From assembly GCA_015146655.1 (NCBI GenBank), contig VKHL01000044.1, positions 62,001-126,000 of the forward strand: a stretch of 64,000 nt of DNA, in the 5' to 3' direction. Below are positions 41,834-53,400 of the stretch, piece after piece; the first letter of the stretch is position 1; every line of letters starts with the position of its first letter. Source of the DNA: Ochromonas danica. Its lineage: Eukaryota > Sar > Chrysophyceae > Chromulinales > Chromulinaceae. Under the pieces are notes generated by a model that had not been told where the DNA came from, made no database searches, and saw nothing but the letters and a program-made list of their open reading frames with translations. A program made the translations under genes and the position numbers.

Positions 41834-43048
41834 ATGTCCAGAAAGAGAAAAGAACGTGAACGTACTGATCGTGATGAAAATGAAAAAATTGATATAACTT
41901 TAACAGATGATGTCGAAGTTCATTCTACTTTTGATACGATGAGATTAAAAGAAGATCTTTTACGTGGTATCTATGCTTATGGTTTTGAAAGACCATCAGC
42001 TATTCAACAAAGAGCTATTGTTCCTATTGTACAAGGACGTGATGTCATAGCACAAAGTCAATCTGGTACAGGCAAGACAGCTGTCTTCTCTATTGGTATC
42101 TTACAAAGTTTAGATAGTTCATCCAATGAAACACAAGCTTTAGTCTTATCCCCTACACGTGAATTAGCTGAACAAACACAAAAAGTTGTTTTATCATTAG
42201 GTGATTTTATGAATGTACAATGTCATGCTTGTATTGGTGGGAAGAGTCTAGGTGAAGATATACGACGTTTAGATTATGGAGTACAAGTTGTTTCAGGAAC
42301 ACCAGGACGTGTTTTTGATATGATTCAACGTAAAAATTTACGTACTCGTAATATTAAAATGTTGGTAATTGATGAAGCAGATGAAATGTTAAATCGTGGG
42401 TTTAAAGATCAAATTTATGACATTTATCGTTATCTCCCACCTAGTACACAAGTTGTCTTAGTCTCTGCTACTTTACCACAAGAAGTCTTAGATATGACTA
42501 AGAAGTTTATGAATGAACCTGTGAAGATCTTAGTTAAACGTGATGAGTTAACTTTAGAAGGAATTAAACAATTCTTTGTTGCGGTAGAACGTGAAGAATG
42601 GAAGTTTGATACTCTTTGTGATCTTTATGAGACTTTAACTATTACACAAGCTGTTATTTTTTGTAATACAAAGAAGAAAGTGGAATGGTTAGCCGGTAAG
42701 ATGAGAGATAATAACTTTACTGTCTCTGCTATGCATGGTGAAATGCCTCAACGAGAACGTGATGCGATTATGGAAGAATTTCGTTCAGGTGGATCTCGTG
42801 TTTTAATTGCCACTGATGTATGGGGTCGTGGTATTGATGTACAGCAGGTCTCCTTAGTCATTAACTATGACCTTCCTAACAATCGTGAGTTATACATCCA
42901 TCGCATTGGTCGCTCAGGAAGATTTGGTCGTAAAGGTGTGGCTATTAACTTTGTGAAAGAGGATGATGTGCGTATCTTACGTGATATTGAGCAATATTAT
43001 TCTACTCAGATTGATGAAATGCCTATGAATGTGGCTGACTTAATTTAA
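41834..43048 (+). CDS. EIF4A3: eIF4A-III, exon junction complex DEAD-box helicase
   Basis: Single exon, 404 residues, standard length. All DEAD-box motifs are present: RPSAIQQRA (Q motif), [10 protein letters not shown] (I), PTRELA (Ia), TPGR (Ib), DEAD (II), SATLP (III), VIFCNTKKK (IV), [10 protein letters not shown] (V) and HRIGRSGR (VI). The eIF4A3 subtype, rather than eIF4A1/2, is shown by [20 protein letters not shown], the run [20 protein letters not shown] and the C-terminal [19 protein letters not shown]. It anchors the exon junction complex on spliced mRNA and acts in nonsense-mediated decay and rRNA processing, consistent with an intron-using genome. The gene itself has no intron. 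The N-terminus [18 protein letters not shown] is basic. Confidence 0.95.
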   Translation: MSRKRKERERTDRDENEKIDITLTDDVEVHSTFDTMRLKEDLLRGIYAYGFERPSAIQQRAIVPIVQGRDVIAQSQSGTGKTAVFSIGILQSLDSSSNETQALVLSPTRELAEQTQKVVLSLGDFMNVQCHACIGGKSLGEDIRRLDYGVQVVSGTPGRVFDMIQRKNLRTRNIKMLVIDEADEMLNRGFKDQIYDIYRYLPPSTQVVLVSATLPQEVLDMTKKFMNEPVKILVKRDELTLEGIKQFFVAVEREEWKFDTLCDLYETLTITQAVIFCNTKKKVEWLAGKMRDNNFTVSAMHGEMPQRERDAIMEEFRSGGSRVLIATDVWGRGIDVQQVSLVINYDLPNNRELYIHRIGRSGRFGRKGVAINFVKEDDVRILRDIEQYYSTQIDEMPMNVADLI

Positions 43049-43392
43049 CAACATCACTCAAACTATTCTATTCTTTCTTGTCTTGATACGAAGCATGTTG
43101 TTCGTGTTTTTTTTTACAGTAATATATATTTGTACTTTATTCTAGGGTTACACTTGGTGGGGGCAGATGCAACAAAACCATCAAACTCATCTTTTCTCCC
43201 TTTTGCAAAAGTCGTCTTTTCAGTCTTTCTCTGCTGTGCTGCCTGGAAGTTGTGCTGGCCTTTGCCTCACTGATAAGAAGAAGAAGAAGAAGCAGTCCAG
43301 TAGAGTCCTGACAGACAGACCCACAGTGACCGAGACTAGTCAACTACCAGTAGTCTACTATAGTGCTATTTCCTAAAGATTATTATATCATC
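43049..43392. other. Spacer upstream of the small membrane protein cluster
   Basis: Holds the eIF4A3 3' flank, including a T-run near 43107, and the promoter of the first small gene. An open frame at 43167-43376 with a Lys run from AAG repeats has no recognisable features. Confidence 0.55.
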
Positions 43393-43817
43393 ATGCCAGC
43401 TCTTCCTAATATTCCTCGTTGGTGGTTTGCTGTAGTGGGTGTGGGAGTAGTTGTGACAGGAGTGAACCTTGGATGGAACACTTATGCAAGTCAGTTGTTG
43501 TTGTTGCCTATGATGATCCATTTGATATTCTCTTTAAGCTAATTTCTTGTGTTTGTTTGGTTTTCTTTGTCTCTTGATTAGTGATGACAAAAAATCCTGA
43601 CTTTGATGCTATTGCTGATCATGGTAAGTATTAGTACTAGTACCACACACTAACACTAACACATCCTTCTAGAATAGTTGATAGTACTCCTCTATTAGTC
43701 CTCTATCATCTTTCATGTCCTAATCTATGTGTATGTATGTGTGTGTGTTCGTGTTCTGTAGTGCGCAAGAAGCAAGCAGAAGTGGATAAACGAAATGCTG
43801 CCAAATTAGCTAAATAG
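43393..43817 (+). CDS. Small single-span membrane protein (64 aa), three exons
   Basis: Exons 43393-43489, 43582-43623 and 43762-43817 join in frame to 64 residues: MPALPNIPRWWFAVVGVGVV, then VTGVNLGWNTYA, MMTKNPDFDAIADH and a basic amphipathic tail VRKKQAEVDKRNAAKLAK. Splice junctions are GCA A|TG and CAT G|TG, both phase 1, with canonical GT...AG. A single hydrophobic helix (WFAVVGVGVVVTGVNLG) with a short N-terminus and charged C-terminus fits accessory subunits of mitochondrial inner-membrane complexes, but I do not recognise the family. Three more small genes with the same exon layout follow within 4.5 kb. The primary sequence is only faintly similar to them. Too short to show as a long open frame. 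Confidence 0.65.
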
Positions 43818-44508
43818 ATGGGTTACTATCTACTTTTTCTAAATCTCTCTGGAAAGAGAGAGCTTATGCATATAGTGAATAATATCGATAGGGCAGCAGG
43901 AGAAGAACGTGGGGTGGTGGGCAAGCATGTAGAGTGTGTATAGTATGCTTCACTATGGGATATGAGGTGTATGACTATTGTGATGACTTGTTACCGTCTG
44001 TGTTGGAGATGAACATGTATCTCTGTACCGTGCTTGCAGGCAAACCGTATACAACAACTCTACTGTAGAAATTAAATTAATTAATCAATTAATCAATTAA
44101 TTAATTAATTAATTAATTAATCAATTAATATTTTGGATGTGGAGATCCTTGCATTGTAACGTACCACACACTCATTAAATCGAAACTGTGGAAGACTTCA
44201 CTCATTAAATCGAAACTAAGGAAGAGTTCACTGCCAGAACGATGCGCCACCTCCTTGTTGGCATGAGTAGCGTATAAGTTTCGCTAAATGGCAATTTCGG
44301 AGTTTCGTATAGACGTAACGGAAAAGGGGAGCTCCATGTTGTTCACCAGAAGAGAAGACCAACAAAGTGACGACAGTGAAGGATCCACAACATCGCTGAA
44401 GAGAGGATGATGGCGAAGCAATCCCCATGCTTCAACAGTCCTCTTTGTCACTCTTGATTCACAATTTAATTCCCTTGGACGCTTTCACTCCTCACACCAA
44501 AGAAAACA
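43818..44508. other. Spacer with TTAA/AATT microsatellite and duplicated motif
   Basis: An ATTA/ATCA tract at about 44074-44128. CACTCATTAAATCGAAACT occurs twice (near 44170 and 44200) and again, diverged, near 45083. From about 44225 the sequence is homologous but diverged from 46430-46590, the region upstream of the next gene's twin. Confidence 0.65.
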
Positions 44509-44891
44509 ATGTTCGCTCGTCTTGCCAAACAAGAGATTCCTAAGGCTGTCTGGTTCCTCACTGGTACTACTACTGCTATGGGTGTCTTCATGGTTGTTGG
44601 TCTCACCTTCTTTGAACGTGAGTGACACTAACTCTTCTTCTTTCTCCTTCTTTCTTCCTCTTACCGCCTCTCTTATGCCACCATGTCCTTCTCCTTCACA
44701 GAGAATCTCACTCGACCTTCCAAGATGCTTGTCTATGGTAAGCTTTTCTTAAATAAAAATAATTCAATTGTTAGATAATTTATCTGATTTCCATATTTCT
44801 ATCTTTTAGGTGGTAACAATACCAACCCTGGAGCTCCTCAAGTTTAAATCAACGAGACACTTTTCTTCTTTTATAGCTTAACATTCTACTC
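44415..44891. repeat. Identical duplicated block, copy A
   Basis: 477 bases match 46593-47069 without a difference seen by eye. They cover the promoter-proximal leader, all three exons, both introns and the start of the 3' UTR. Flanks on both sides are homologous but diverged. Confidence 0.85.
44509..44847 (+). CDS. Small single-span membrane protein (60 aa), copy A
   Basis: Exons 44509-44617 (109 bases), 44702-44737 (36) and 44810-44847 (38) give 60 residues: MFARLAKQEIPKAVWFLTG, a hydrophobic helix TTTAMGVFMVVGLTFFE, then QNLTRPSKMLVYGG and a polar end. Both introns are phase 1 with GTGAGT/GTAAGC donors and CACAG/TTTAG acceptors. The protein is identical to copy B at 46687 and clearly related to the 47552 gene (IPKAV, a similar hydrophobic helix, FF, PS, LVYG). 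The basic N-terminus plus one span suggests an organelle inner-membrane accessory subunit; this is inference. No known family was recognised. Confidence 0.75.
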
Positions 44892-46686
44892 CATTCTTAT
44901 TCTACTCGCTTTACATGATAAAACCTTTCCAATGCTATGAACCTTCTGTTTCCTTTGTAACATAACTCTCTCTTTATCTTCTCTTCCACTTCATGCCTTG
45001 GTTTCGGTGTTTGGGATGATCGGAAGATCGAAAATTTGCTTAGTAATTTAGTATGTCCTTGCAAGCTGATTAATTACAACACACTCATTAAATCCAAAGT
45101 TTGAAAGACTTTACTCATGCAATTCTAGAGCGGGAAAAAATAGGAACCTTACTACCCTCTTCTGCAACTTATCTGGAAGCAAATTCGCCCACAGCACAAT
45201 ATTTCTCACAGTAAACATGTCTGCACTACTTCTGGGTGCATTCGGTCCACCCAAAGCCGGCAAAATCGGCATCTTCAACCTCCTGATCCCTCCCAAAGCC
45301 ATAGCACTGTCTGGGCTTCTTTCTCATCGGTATCTGATCGACAACATCAAAAAAACATCTTAAACAATGTGAAACCTCTTCTAAACTTGCTTTATTGTGC
45401 TTCTCGGACTTGGAGGCTTTTGCATTGTTTTGGCGATACCTTTTGCGACAGCCAACCCACCCGATCCTTCTTGTGATTTGCCTTGTCTGTGGTAAGCATT
45501 GGATTCAACAGAATGATGGCATACTGCTGGCTGACAACATACATGTGTATACATATCATTGATGGTGAGTTTAGTTGACCGTTACTGGTATCTGGACAGT
45601 CAAATACTGGATAGTACATGTCCTATTATCAAAGAACTGGTTCTTTCACGGCGTTGAACAAGCAAGAATTGATTGAATTGTGGATCAGATTCAGTATTTG
45701 ACCCATATGGATGAGTAGGGACACATCTCAGACGGTGAGTTTGACCCCAGAATCATGAGGGTGGCATTGCCCCGTGAGCCCTTCCGTGTGACATAGAACG
45801 AAGAAGTACTTCTCTCCCCGCAGCAGATTGTGACAAAAGTAGATAAAATGGTTTTAGGAACGCAGTGGACACCTGGAACATGTTGCTTTCCCTGTCAGTG
45901 TCATGTGGAAAGTGAGGAAAGAGACCTGTCACAAGTTTCATATGAAAGGAGGACCTACTAGTGTCCACAACGACCCAGACAATGTTTAAACATTCATAGA
46001 TTGTTATTAGTGCAGCGAAAGTCTTTTGAGGCTCCAACTTCGCCTTCAATGGTTGAGAGCAGTGAGAATGCTAGGACCAGCCTGAAGAAAGTCCACAAGT
46101 TCATGTTCATGTACTCATCGCCAACAACTCCGCTTGATTGACCAGATTTCTGATAAGAAAATAGAAGAGAGACGAGCTTCTGATGGAGCAAACGGCGACA
46201 CAGAGAAAACTTATGGCCCTCCAAATCCAGATTCAAAATTTGCGTATCCCATTGGGTTTCGCAGCCGGCATTGCAAAAATCTCATCCCCTCTGTGGTAGT
46301 ATGATGCAGAATAGAGTTCTTTATAAGAAGGAGGCTCAAAAGTGGCTGGAGATGCCTCAATGAATCAACAGAGGGCAAAAAAGCAAAATATCTTTGAGGT
46401 TGCTGTGGAGTGTGGTGGTGCTCAGAATGGATACCACCGCCTCTTCTTTGCTGGCATAGGTAGTGCCCTATTTTCGCATAATGGTAATTTAGGAGTTTCG
46501 TATCGGGGAGAGGGTTGGACTGACCTCCATGTCGTTCCGCAGATGAGAGAAGCGATGATGATCCACAGCATCGCTGAAGAGAGGAGGAGGATGAAGCAAT
46601 CCCCATGCTTCAACAGTCCTCTTTGTCACTCTTGATTCACAATTTAATTCCCTTGGACGCTTTCACTCCTCACACCAAAGAAAACA
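44848..46686. other. Spacer between the two identical small genes
   Basis: The first 200 bases are a diverged copy of the 3' flank after copy B. About 45100-46300 has several minus-strand open frames of 60-98 codons in different frames (for example 45753-46049, 45392-45619) with codon-like composition but no domain I recognise. This may be a decayed gene or element. About 46400-46600 is the diverged counterpart of 44225-44414. Confidence 0.5.
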
Positions 46687-47069
46687 ATGTTCGCTCGTCT
46701 TGCCAAACAAGAGATTCCTAAGGCTGTCTGGTTCCTCACTGGTACTACTACTGCTATGGGTGTCTTCATGGTTGTTGGTCTCACCTTCTTTGAACGTGAG
46801 TGACACTAACTCTTCTTCTTTCTCCTTCTTTCTTCCTCTTACCGCCTCTCTTATGCCACCATGTCCTTCTCCTTCACAGAGAATCTCACTCGACCTTCCA
46901 AGATGCTTGTCTATGGTAAGCTTTTCTTAAATAAAAATAATTCAATTGTTAGATAATTTATCTGATTTCCATATTTCTATCTTTTAGGTGGTAACAATAC
47001 CAACCCTGGAGCTCCTCAAGTTTAAATCAACGAGACACTTTTCTTCTTTTATAGCTTAACATTCTACTC
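46593..47069. repeat. Identical duplicated block, copy B
   Basis: Counterpart of 44415-44891 at a constant offset of 2178 bases. Confidence 0.85.
46687..47025 (+). CDS. Small single-span membrane protein (60 aa), copy B
   Basis: Exons 46687-46795, 46880-46915 and 46988-47025, identical in DNA and protein to copy A at 44509, introns included. See copy A for the protein. Intron identity alongside diverged flanks means the pair has been homogenised recently. Both copies keep intact start, splice sites and stop, so both are probably expressed. Confidence 0.75.
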
Positions 47070-47551
47070 TATTCTTTTCTCTATGAGGTATTCTACTCGC
47101 TTTACATGATAGGACCTTTCCAATGCTATGGACCTTCTGTTTCCTTTGTAATATAAGTCTCTCTTTATCTTCTCTTCACTTCATGCCTTGGTTTCGGTGT
47201 TGGGTGTTTGGGATGATCGGAAGATCGATTATTCGTATATTTGGAATTCTGTGTGCTAACGTCATTGCCTCCTTGCACTGTCTTCTCTGTCTTGTTGCTG
47301 AAGTCAGCCCTCCTCACTGCTGGCAAGAGGAGGAGTGTTGAATATGCTCTCTCCGGCTCTCTTCTTTCTCTTCTCTTCAGCAGCAGTCCGGTGAAGTCAT
47401 GCTGCTGTTGCTGCTGCCTGCACTTCGTTGACTTCGGTGAAATCAGAGCAACCTCTGACTGACGGACTGTTCTGAGTTGGTCAGATCATCACAATCAAAA
47501 GCCTTCAAAACCTTTGTTTGCATTTTCACCACCTCCAAAAGAAAAGAAAAG
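47026..47551. other. Spacer between small genes B and C
   Basis: The first 200 bases are the copy B 3' flank, related to 44848-45050 with scattered changes and a short insertion. CTG-type repeats occur near 47385-47430. No other gene was seen. Confidence 0.6.
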
Positions 47552-47901
47552 ATGATCACTCCTGCTGCTACTCGCACTATTCCTAAGGCTGTTTACCTTC
47601 TTGTTGGTACTGCTGGTACTCTTGGCTTCTTCATGGCTAATGGATTGAACTTCTTCGATGGTAAGATAGAACCTCTCTATCCTTCTAGTCAGTCTATAGA
47701 CAATGTTGGGCTAATATGAATCATCGTCATAATCATCTATCATCATAGGTCATCGCAAGAAGCCTTCTCAGCAGCTTGTCTATGGTAAGCGAGCCTCCAT
47801 CCCTATGCCTTTCCTATACTCATCGCTGACCTATCTCTCGTACAATGAATTCTCCTTCTGGTTCTGTCTGGTGTTGTCTATTTATAGGCGCTAGCAAGTA
47901 A
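47552..47901 (+). CDS. Small single-span membrane protein (52 aa), paralogue C
   Basis: Exons 47552-47660 (109 bases), 47749-47784 (36) and 47888-47901 (14) give 52 residues: MITPAATRTIPKAVYLLVG, TAGTLGFFMANGLNFFDG, HRKKPSQQLVYGASK. Exon 1 and exon 2 have exactly the lengths of copies A and B, both introns are phase 1, and IPKAV, the helix, FF, PSxxLVYG align without gaps. It is therefore an older paralogue. The function is unknown; a short basic N-terminus and one span suggest an inner-membrane subunit of an organelle. The last exon encodes only four full residues. Confidence 0.72.
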
Positions 47902-48600
47902 ATGACAGTAGTTGGTTGCTAGGGACTGACAGAGGACTTACTATACTACTACTGCTACTATCATTACTTTCCCTTATCATTATACTATATTATATATATA
48001 ATAGCTACTACTACTTGTTCACTCATCGAGTGTCTTCGTCAGTCAGTAGCACAAAAAATCAGAATGATCAAAAACAACAGCAGCTGTTCATCTTGATAGA
48101 CTTGTGACATCTGTAACATAATTTTAACACTATTGTCAATTTGATAATATATTCTATTTCAGCTTGGTCATCATCATCAATAGTAGTATGAGACCATTCA
48201 CTCCATTCGCCTGCGTAGTAGCAAGTAGTCTATCAAAGTGGTGGAGAGCAAGTGATGATGTTGGGGATGTCTGTCTGATAACCTCAACCTGTCCGACAAT
48301 CGAAACTTCCTTCCTGGTGGGACACACGTCTCTTGGCCAGGTATCAGTCACCATGTCTATCTGGTATTGACAACTGTTGTGATGTGTAAAAATGTTAAAA
48401 TTGATTCAGACGAAATTGACAGTATTCTCTTTACATGTGACAGTAGTATGCTGAAGGTTGACTTCCTATTTCATTTAGAAGATGAAGGACAGACAGACCC
48501 ATTCAATGTATCTCAGTACAAAAGAAGGACCAGTCATATCATATACAACAACTAAAGCATACCAAAAATGACCCCAAAACCATTTGCAACATCTCGTAAA
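47902..48600. other. Spacer 3' of the small gene cluster and of the desaturase
   Basis: It starts with ACTACT/TATATA-rich sequence and continues with unremarkable AT-rich DNA. Overlapping 60-70 codon frames on both strands at 48154-48555 show no family features. It should include the 3' UTRs of paralogue C and the desaturase. Confidence 0.55.
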
Positions 48601-49959
48601 TTATTTCATGTTCTTATAGTAGACACAAGATCCTTCATCATCCACATACTGGCAGCACTTGTAAGAGCGCCAGAGAGCCTTTAGAATGGGAGTGTCATCC
48701 TTAAGATAGTACTCACCAATGACCTTCTTGATCGCCTCAGTGGCCTCTTCACAATGGAAGAAAGGCATCTTGGAGAATAAGTGATGGCATACATGAGTAT
48801 CAGCAATGCGATGGATGAAGTAATCCAGGATACCAAAAGAACGATCTACAGTGCAGAGAGCTCCACGGAACCAGTTCCACTCACTTCCACGATAATGAGG
48901 AACAAAGACATCAGTGTGTTGCAGGTAAGTGATCAAGACCAGATGAGCATTGACAATAAAGTAGGGAACCAGATAGAAGAAGAAAACATTGGCAATACCA
49001 AAGGTTGCAATAGTATACAAAAGACAACCAAAGGCAATTAACCAGGCAATATCAGTCTGGACGATCAACCAATACTCATCAGCACTAAAGAAAGCAGCTT
49101 TAGGGGAGAAATGATTTCTATCCTTGCCATTATACTTAGAAGGGCCAGTAGCATTCATGATGAGGTAACCAGGCATCCATCCAAATCCCAACATGATGAA
49201 GATACCCCACAGGTGAGCAAGAGGTGTCTCACGAAGCATCTCCTTACCCCAATCAGAGCGAGTAGCAGGGCAGAAAACTTCATCATTCTCACAGGATCCA
49301 GTATTCTCATGATGTCTACGATGAGTAATACGCCAAGAGTGATAAGGTACAAGTAAAGCAGAGTGTAAAACAGTGCCAAAGCAGTTGTTAACAACCTCCC
49401 ATGGGGAGAAGGCTTGATGACCACACTCATGAGCCATGACCCAGACGCCAGTTAAGACAGTACCTTGAGCATACCAATAGGCAGGCCAGAGGAGGTATTG
49501 AGACCAAGCTGGTAATAGAGGATGACCAATATAAGTTGCAAGATAGCCCACGATAGCAACAAGGATGAGATCATGTGCGAGATGGACAAGAGAAGGTAAT
49601 ATAGGTCGTTCAAAGCAATGAGGTGGGATAGCTTGAATGACATCTTTCAAGGTAAAAGTAGGTGGTTTTAGAGGGAAGTTCTTAGGACGAAGAGGGTCCA
49701 AGATACCATCAGCATAAGGATTCTATATGATGAGGAAGAGAGAGAGAGATGTAAGGTGCATGAAGAGGTATGGACAGGGGGTGGATGAGCTTACCAAAGC
49801 TGAGAGTAATTGCTCACGATCTTGATTATCTGGTACAAGATAAGCTTTAGCCCAATTCTTTAACTCTTCATCTGAAAGATGTTGTAATTTCAACTTTTCA
49901 GTTCGTAGAGAAGAAGAGGAAGAAGTCTTTTGTTGATCTTGTTCACCACCTTTGCCCAT
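48601..49959 (-). CDS. FAD2: Delta-12 type (FAD2-like) fatty acid desaturase
   Basis: Two exons, 49959-49795 and 49722-48601, with a 72-base intron (LLSAL|NPYADGILD), giving 428 residues. The three di-iron histidine boxes are intact: HECGH at about 150, HRRHH at about 187 and HVCHH at about 365. PPHCFERP and HSWRITHRRHHENTGS follow the FAD2/omega-6 desaturase pattern, and four or more membrane helices flank the boxes. The enzyme would convert oleoyl to linoleoyl chains on phospholipid in the ER, using cytochrome b5 supplied in trans, since no b5 domain is fused. The start MGKGGEQDQQ was chosen; an in-frame upstream stretch without ATG support would add hydrophobic residues. Absence of a plastid presequence favours the microsomal form. 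Confidence 0.9.
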
Positions 49960-50437
49960 GATTAATATAGTACTGTAGAAGAGGAAGAGGATGAGTTGCA
50001 AGGTTTTTGTCTGAAAGAAAAATACTGTCAAGAGAATGAATTGGTAGTAGAAGGATAGTTGATGATTACTTCTCTTCTAAATCCAATCAATCAATTGTCT
50101 CTTTGCTAATGGATAGCGAAGAAAGGATGAAATGAAATGAAAGGATTGGATGCTGACTGACTAGGTGGCAGACGGGGTGTGGACTGCTGACCTATGCGAT
50201 CATCTCTCTTCTCATCACTTCCTCAGCTACTGAACACACCCGCACTTCTTGATGATGCATCATCACTTCGGGAGAGGCGTCACAACAATACTCTTGTTAG
50301 CTTGCGAGGGAAATACAGCCTGTGTTTCTCTCTGTTGAAGAAACAGTCTTTTTAGACGAAAGCGTGGAAACGTCTTTTAGATCAATGGGAAAGCTCGTTT
50401 TTCATTTTCAATTCAAGCAAGATAGGGAGAAAATGAA
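49960..50437. promoter_or_regulatory. Divergent promoter region, desaturase and SMARCAL1-like gene
   Basis: The 478 bases separate the two start codons. Just before the helicase start an ATG AAA TGA sequence at 50433-50441 forms a two-codon upstream ORF whose stop overlaps the main ATG. No other feature was named. Confidence 0.55.
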
Positions 50438-53400
50438 ATGAAGAGCGAAGAAGTGGTGGATTTAACTGAAGATACGGGAGGGTTGAGTGAACAGAGTCAT
50501 TCTCTGCCTAGTCAGTCAATTAACAGAGCGACTGCTACACCATCATACCCTCCTATTCCCACAATCAATTACCCTCCTCGTCCTCTTCCCCCCCCACCAA
50601 CTTCCACTTCATCTTACTCAGCATATCCTTCTTCAATAACAAGACCTTCAGTACCTCCTCCTGTACGATATCCTGCACAATATATGAACCAAAATAATCT
50701 TCATTCTGCTTATAATCGAAATATTCAAACTTATCAGATTAATAACAATAGTTCAGTTTTGCCCAGACCAACACCCATATTCAAGCATGATGAACCTTGG
50801 ATACAAATTATCTTCACTTTAATTAATTTAGAAGAGTTTACTGCGCGTGCTAATGGATCTCCTAAGATTTCTTTAGAGCTTTTGGATATCTTAAGGCGAT
50901 GTCCTGGTGTAAAATTCGATTGGGCTAAACAAAGATGGGTTTTCCCTGTGGCAAGTCATGAAACTCTTTTTGTAGCACTAACTCGACGACGATGCGAAGT
51001 GGAAAGCATTCCTAGAAGTGTACTAATTGCCGCACAACTTGCTAGTCAGAATCAAAAAAAGACATTATCGACCATGAAAAAGAAGGTTATCACAATTGAT
51101 ATTGATCAACCTTTTCTAGTGGAGGAAGAAGAAGAGAAAGAATATTATGGAATACAACTTTCTCAATTCTTACCACCTACTATTCTTTCCCAATTAGCAC
51201 CTTTCCAGCAAGAAGGCGTGGCCTTTATTCTTTCGCGACAAGGTCGTGCACTATTGGCTGATGAAATGGGATTGGGTAAAACTCGTATGGCTATTGCAAC
51301 TTGCTTGGCATATAAAGCGGAGTTGCCTGCACTGATTGTTTGTCCATCATCTGCAAAGCATCATTGGCGTGCCGAGATCATGGAGATGACGAGGGATTTG
51401 CAATTGGTTGACACTCCGAACCCAGTGACAGGAAGCGAAACGACTTACAATAATGATAATGATGATGATAGTGAAAATGCTACCAGTGAAGAAGAGGACA
51501 GCCAAATCGTTCTACTATTGGATAGCGCACAGAGTTGCCATGATCACCGCGAAGAATTATTGGCCGCCCTGAACGGAACTTCTTCGTCTTCCGGTGGAAA
51601 GTTGTCACAAGTCAAGTTTGTGATTGTTTCCTACTCTTTGTTGACTAAACTCTGCGAAGTACTCCAACCAGGTTACGAAGCTTTGAAAGATAATCCAGCA
51701 TCTTCACTGGGTGAAAACTCTGAGAACCTTGCAGAAGGTCTTCGCTTCTTCAATGTTGTCATAATCGACGAAAGTCATTACATCAAATCGCGTCGTGCTC
51801 AAAGGACGCGTCTTCTTCTTCCTCTCTTACATCGTGCAAAACATGCAGTGTTGCTGTCCGGTACTCCTGCCCTCTCCCGTCCGCGGGAGCTCTTCACCCA
51901 ACTTCATGCACTTTCTCCGAAACAATGGACTGATTTTAAGACATTTGGGAAACGCTACTGTGTTGATCAAGAAAAGTCCAGTAAAAGTGCTCTTGGTGGG
52001 ACGAAGAAAGGATGGGGAGGTGAGGACGCGGGTTTTAAGGGAGCAGCTCATTTGCAAGAGCTTCATCTTCTTCTCACAGCGACTGTCATGCTCAGGCGTC
52101 AGAAAATGGTCATTCTCCAGCAAATGCCCCCCAAACGACGTTTATTAGAGAATGTAGCAGTAGAGAACGAGGAAGAGCGACAAGAATTGCAAGCCCTATC
52201 CGATGCTCTTCTTTCAAATCAAGAGCGCTTGCGCAACAAGAAACGGGAGAAAGGTAGAAAGAGAAGAAAAAGAAGGTTGAATGCGGAGGATATTGAAGAG
52301 GGTGATAATAATGTGAAAGAAGGAGAGAATGAGGAGGAAGAAGATGAAGATTTAGGAGCGACAAAGAAACTCCAAATTCAAGAAAAGGCCATTCTCATGG
52401 AGTTATTCAATCGCAGCGGTTTGGCAAAGCTGCCTGCTATCCTTCACCGGTTAGATTCGTTCCTTGCCGATGATTTAGCTGGAAAGGTTTTAGTATTCGC
52501 ACACCACGTGGACGTTTTACGCGGTATTGCAGCCCATTTACTTAGTCGGGAGGTCGACTATGTGTATATCGACGGCTCTGTGTCTGCCGCTGAGCGTCAT
52601 CATCGAGCAGTTTCCTTCCAAAAGCAAGCATCCAAACGGGTCGCAGTCTTGGGCATCACTGCTGCAGGAATGGCTCTAACCCTCACAGCTGCCAGCACTG
52701 TCTTCTTCGCTGAATTATACTGGACACCGGCAGCCCTATTGCAGGCAGAAGATCGTGCTCATCGCATTGGTCAACTCAAGGAAGTCACAATATTCTATTT
52801 TTTGGCGCAGGGGACCATAGATGATCATCTCTGGCCACTGTTGCGTAAGAAGATGCAGGTTCTCGGTGAGTTTGTTGAAGGGCAAGACAATGTTGACATT
52901 GTCGCAACCTCTTCATCCAGAAGCTTGAAAGTGAAAGATTCGGAATCTTCACTACCGTATGAACAGCGTTCCCAAGTGAAGAAAACAGAGGATAATGAGA
53001 TGAAAGTACAAGGAGAATCTAAAGAAGGTAATGGTAAGATTTCGGATGAAAGTGAAGATCCACAAGAGGAAAATGACAAGAATATGGAGGAACTTAGCGA
53101 ACTTGCTCAACAACTTGCTAAGGAAGACAAAGCAAAAGAGGAACCAGACGAAGAGCAGGAAGAAGAAGAAGGAGGAACGGAAAAATTACCGAGCGAAAAG
53201 ATGGGAAGTCATCACGATAATGATGATGATAACGAAAAAGGGAATCAAAACGATGATTATGAAAAGAATATTCTAAAGCCTCAGCCGCCCGACCCTTTGG
53301 CTGTCGCATACATACGTGCATATAGGAAGTATATGGAACGACAGGAGTTGCTGGCTCTTCAACAAAGACAAATGGAAGAGGACAGGAAAGCTAGTCTTCA

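Noticed and set aside
48154-48555. Opposed 60-70 codon frames downstream of the desaturase
   Set aside because: Overlap on both strands, no motif, located where 3' UTRs are expected.
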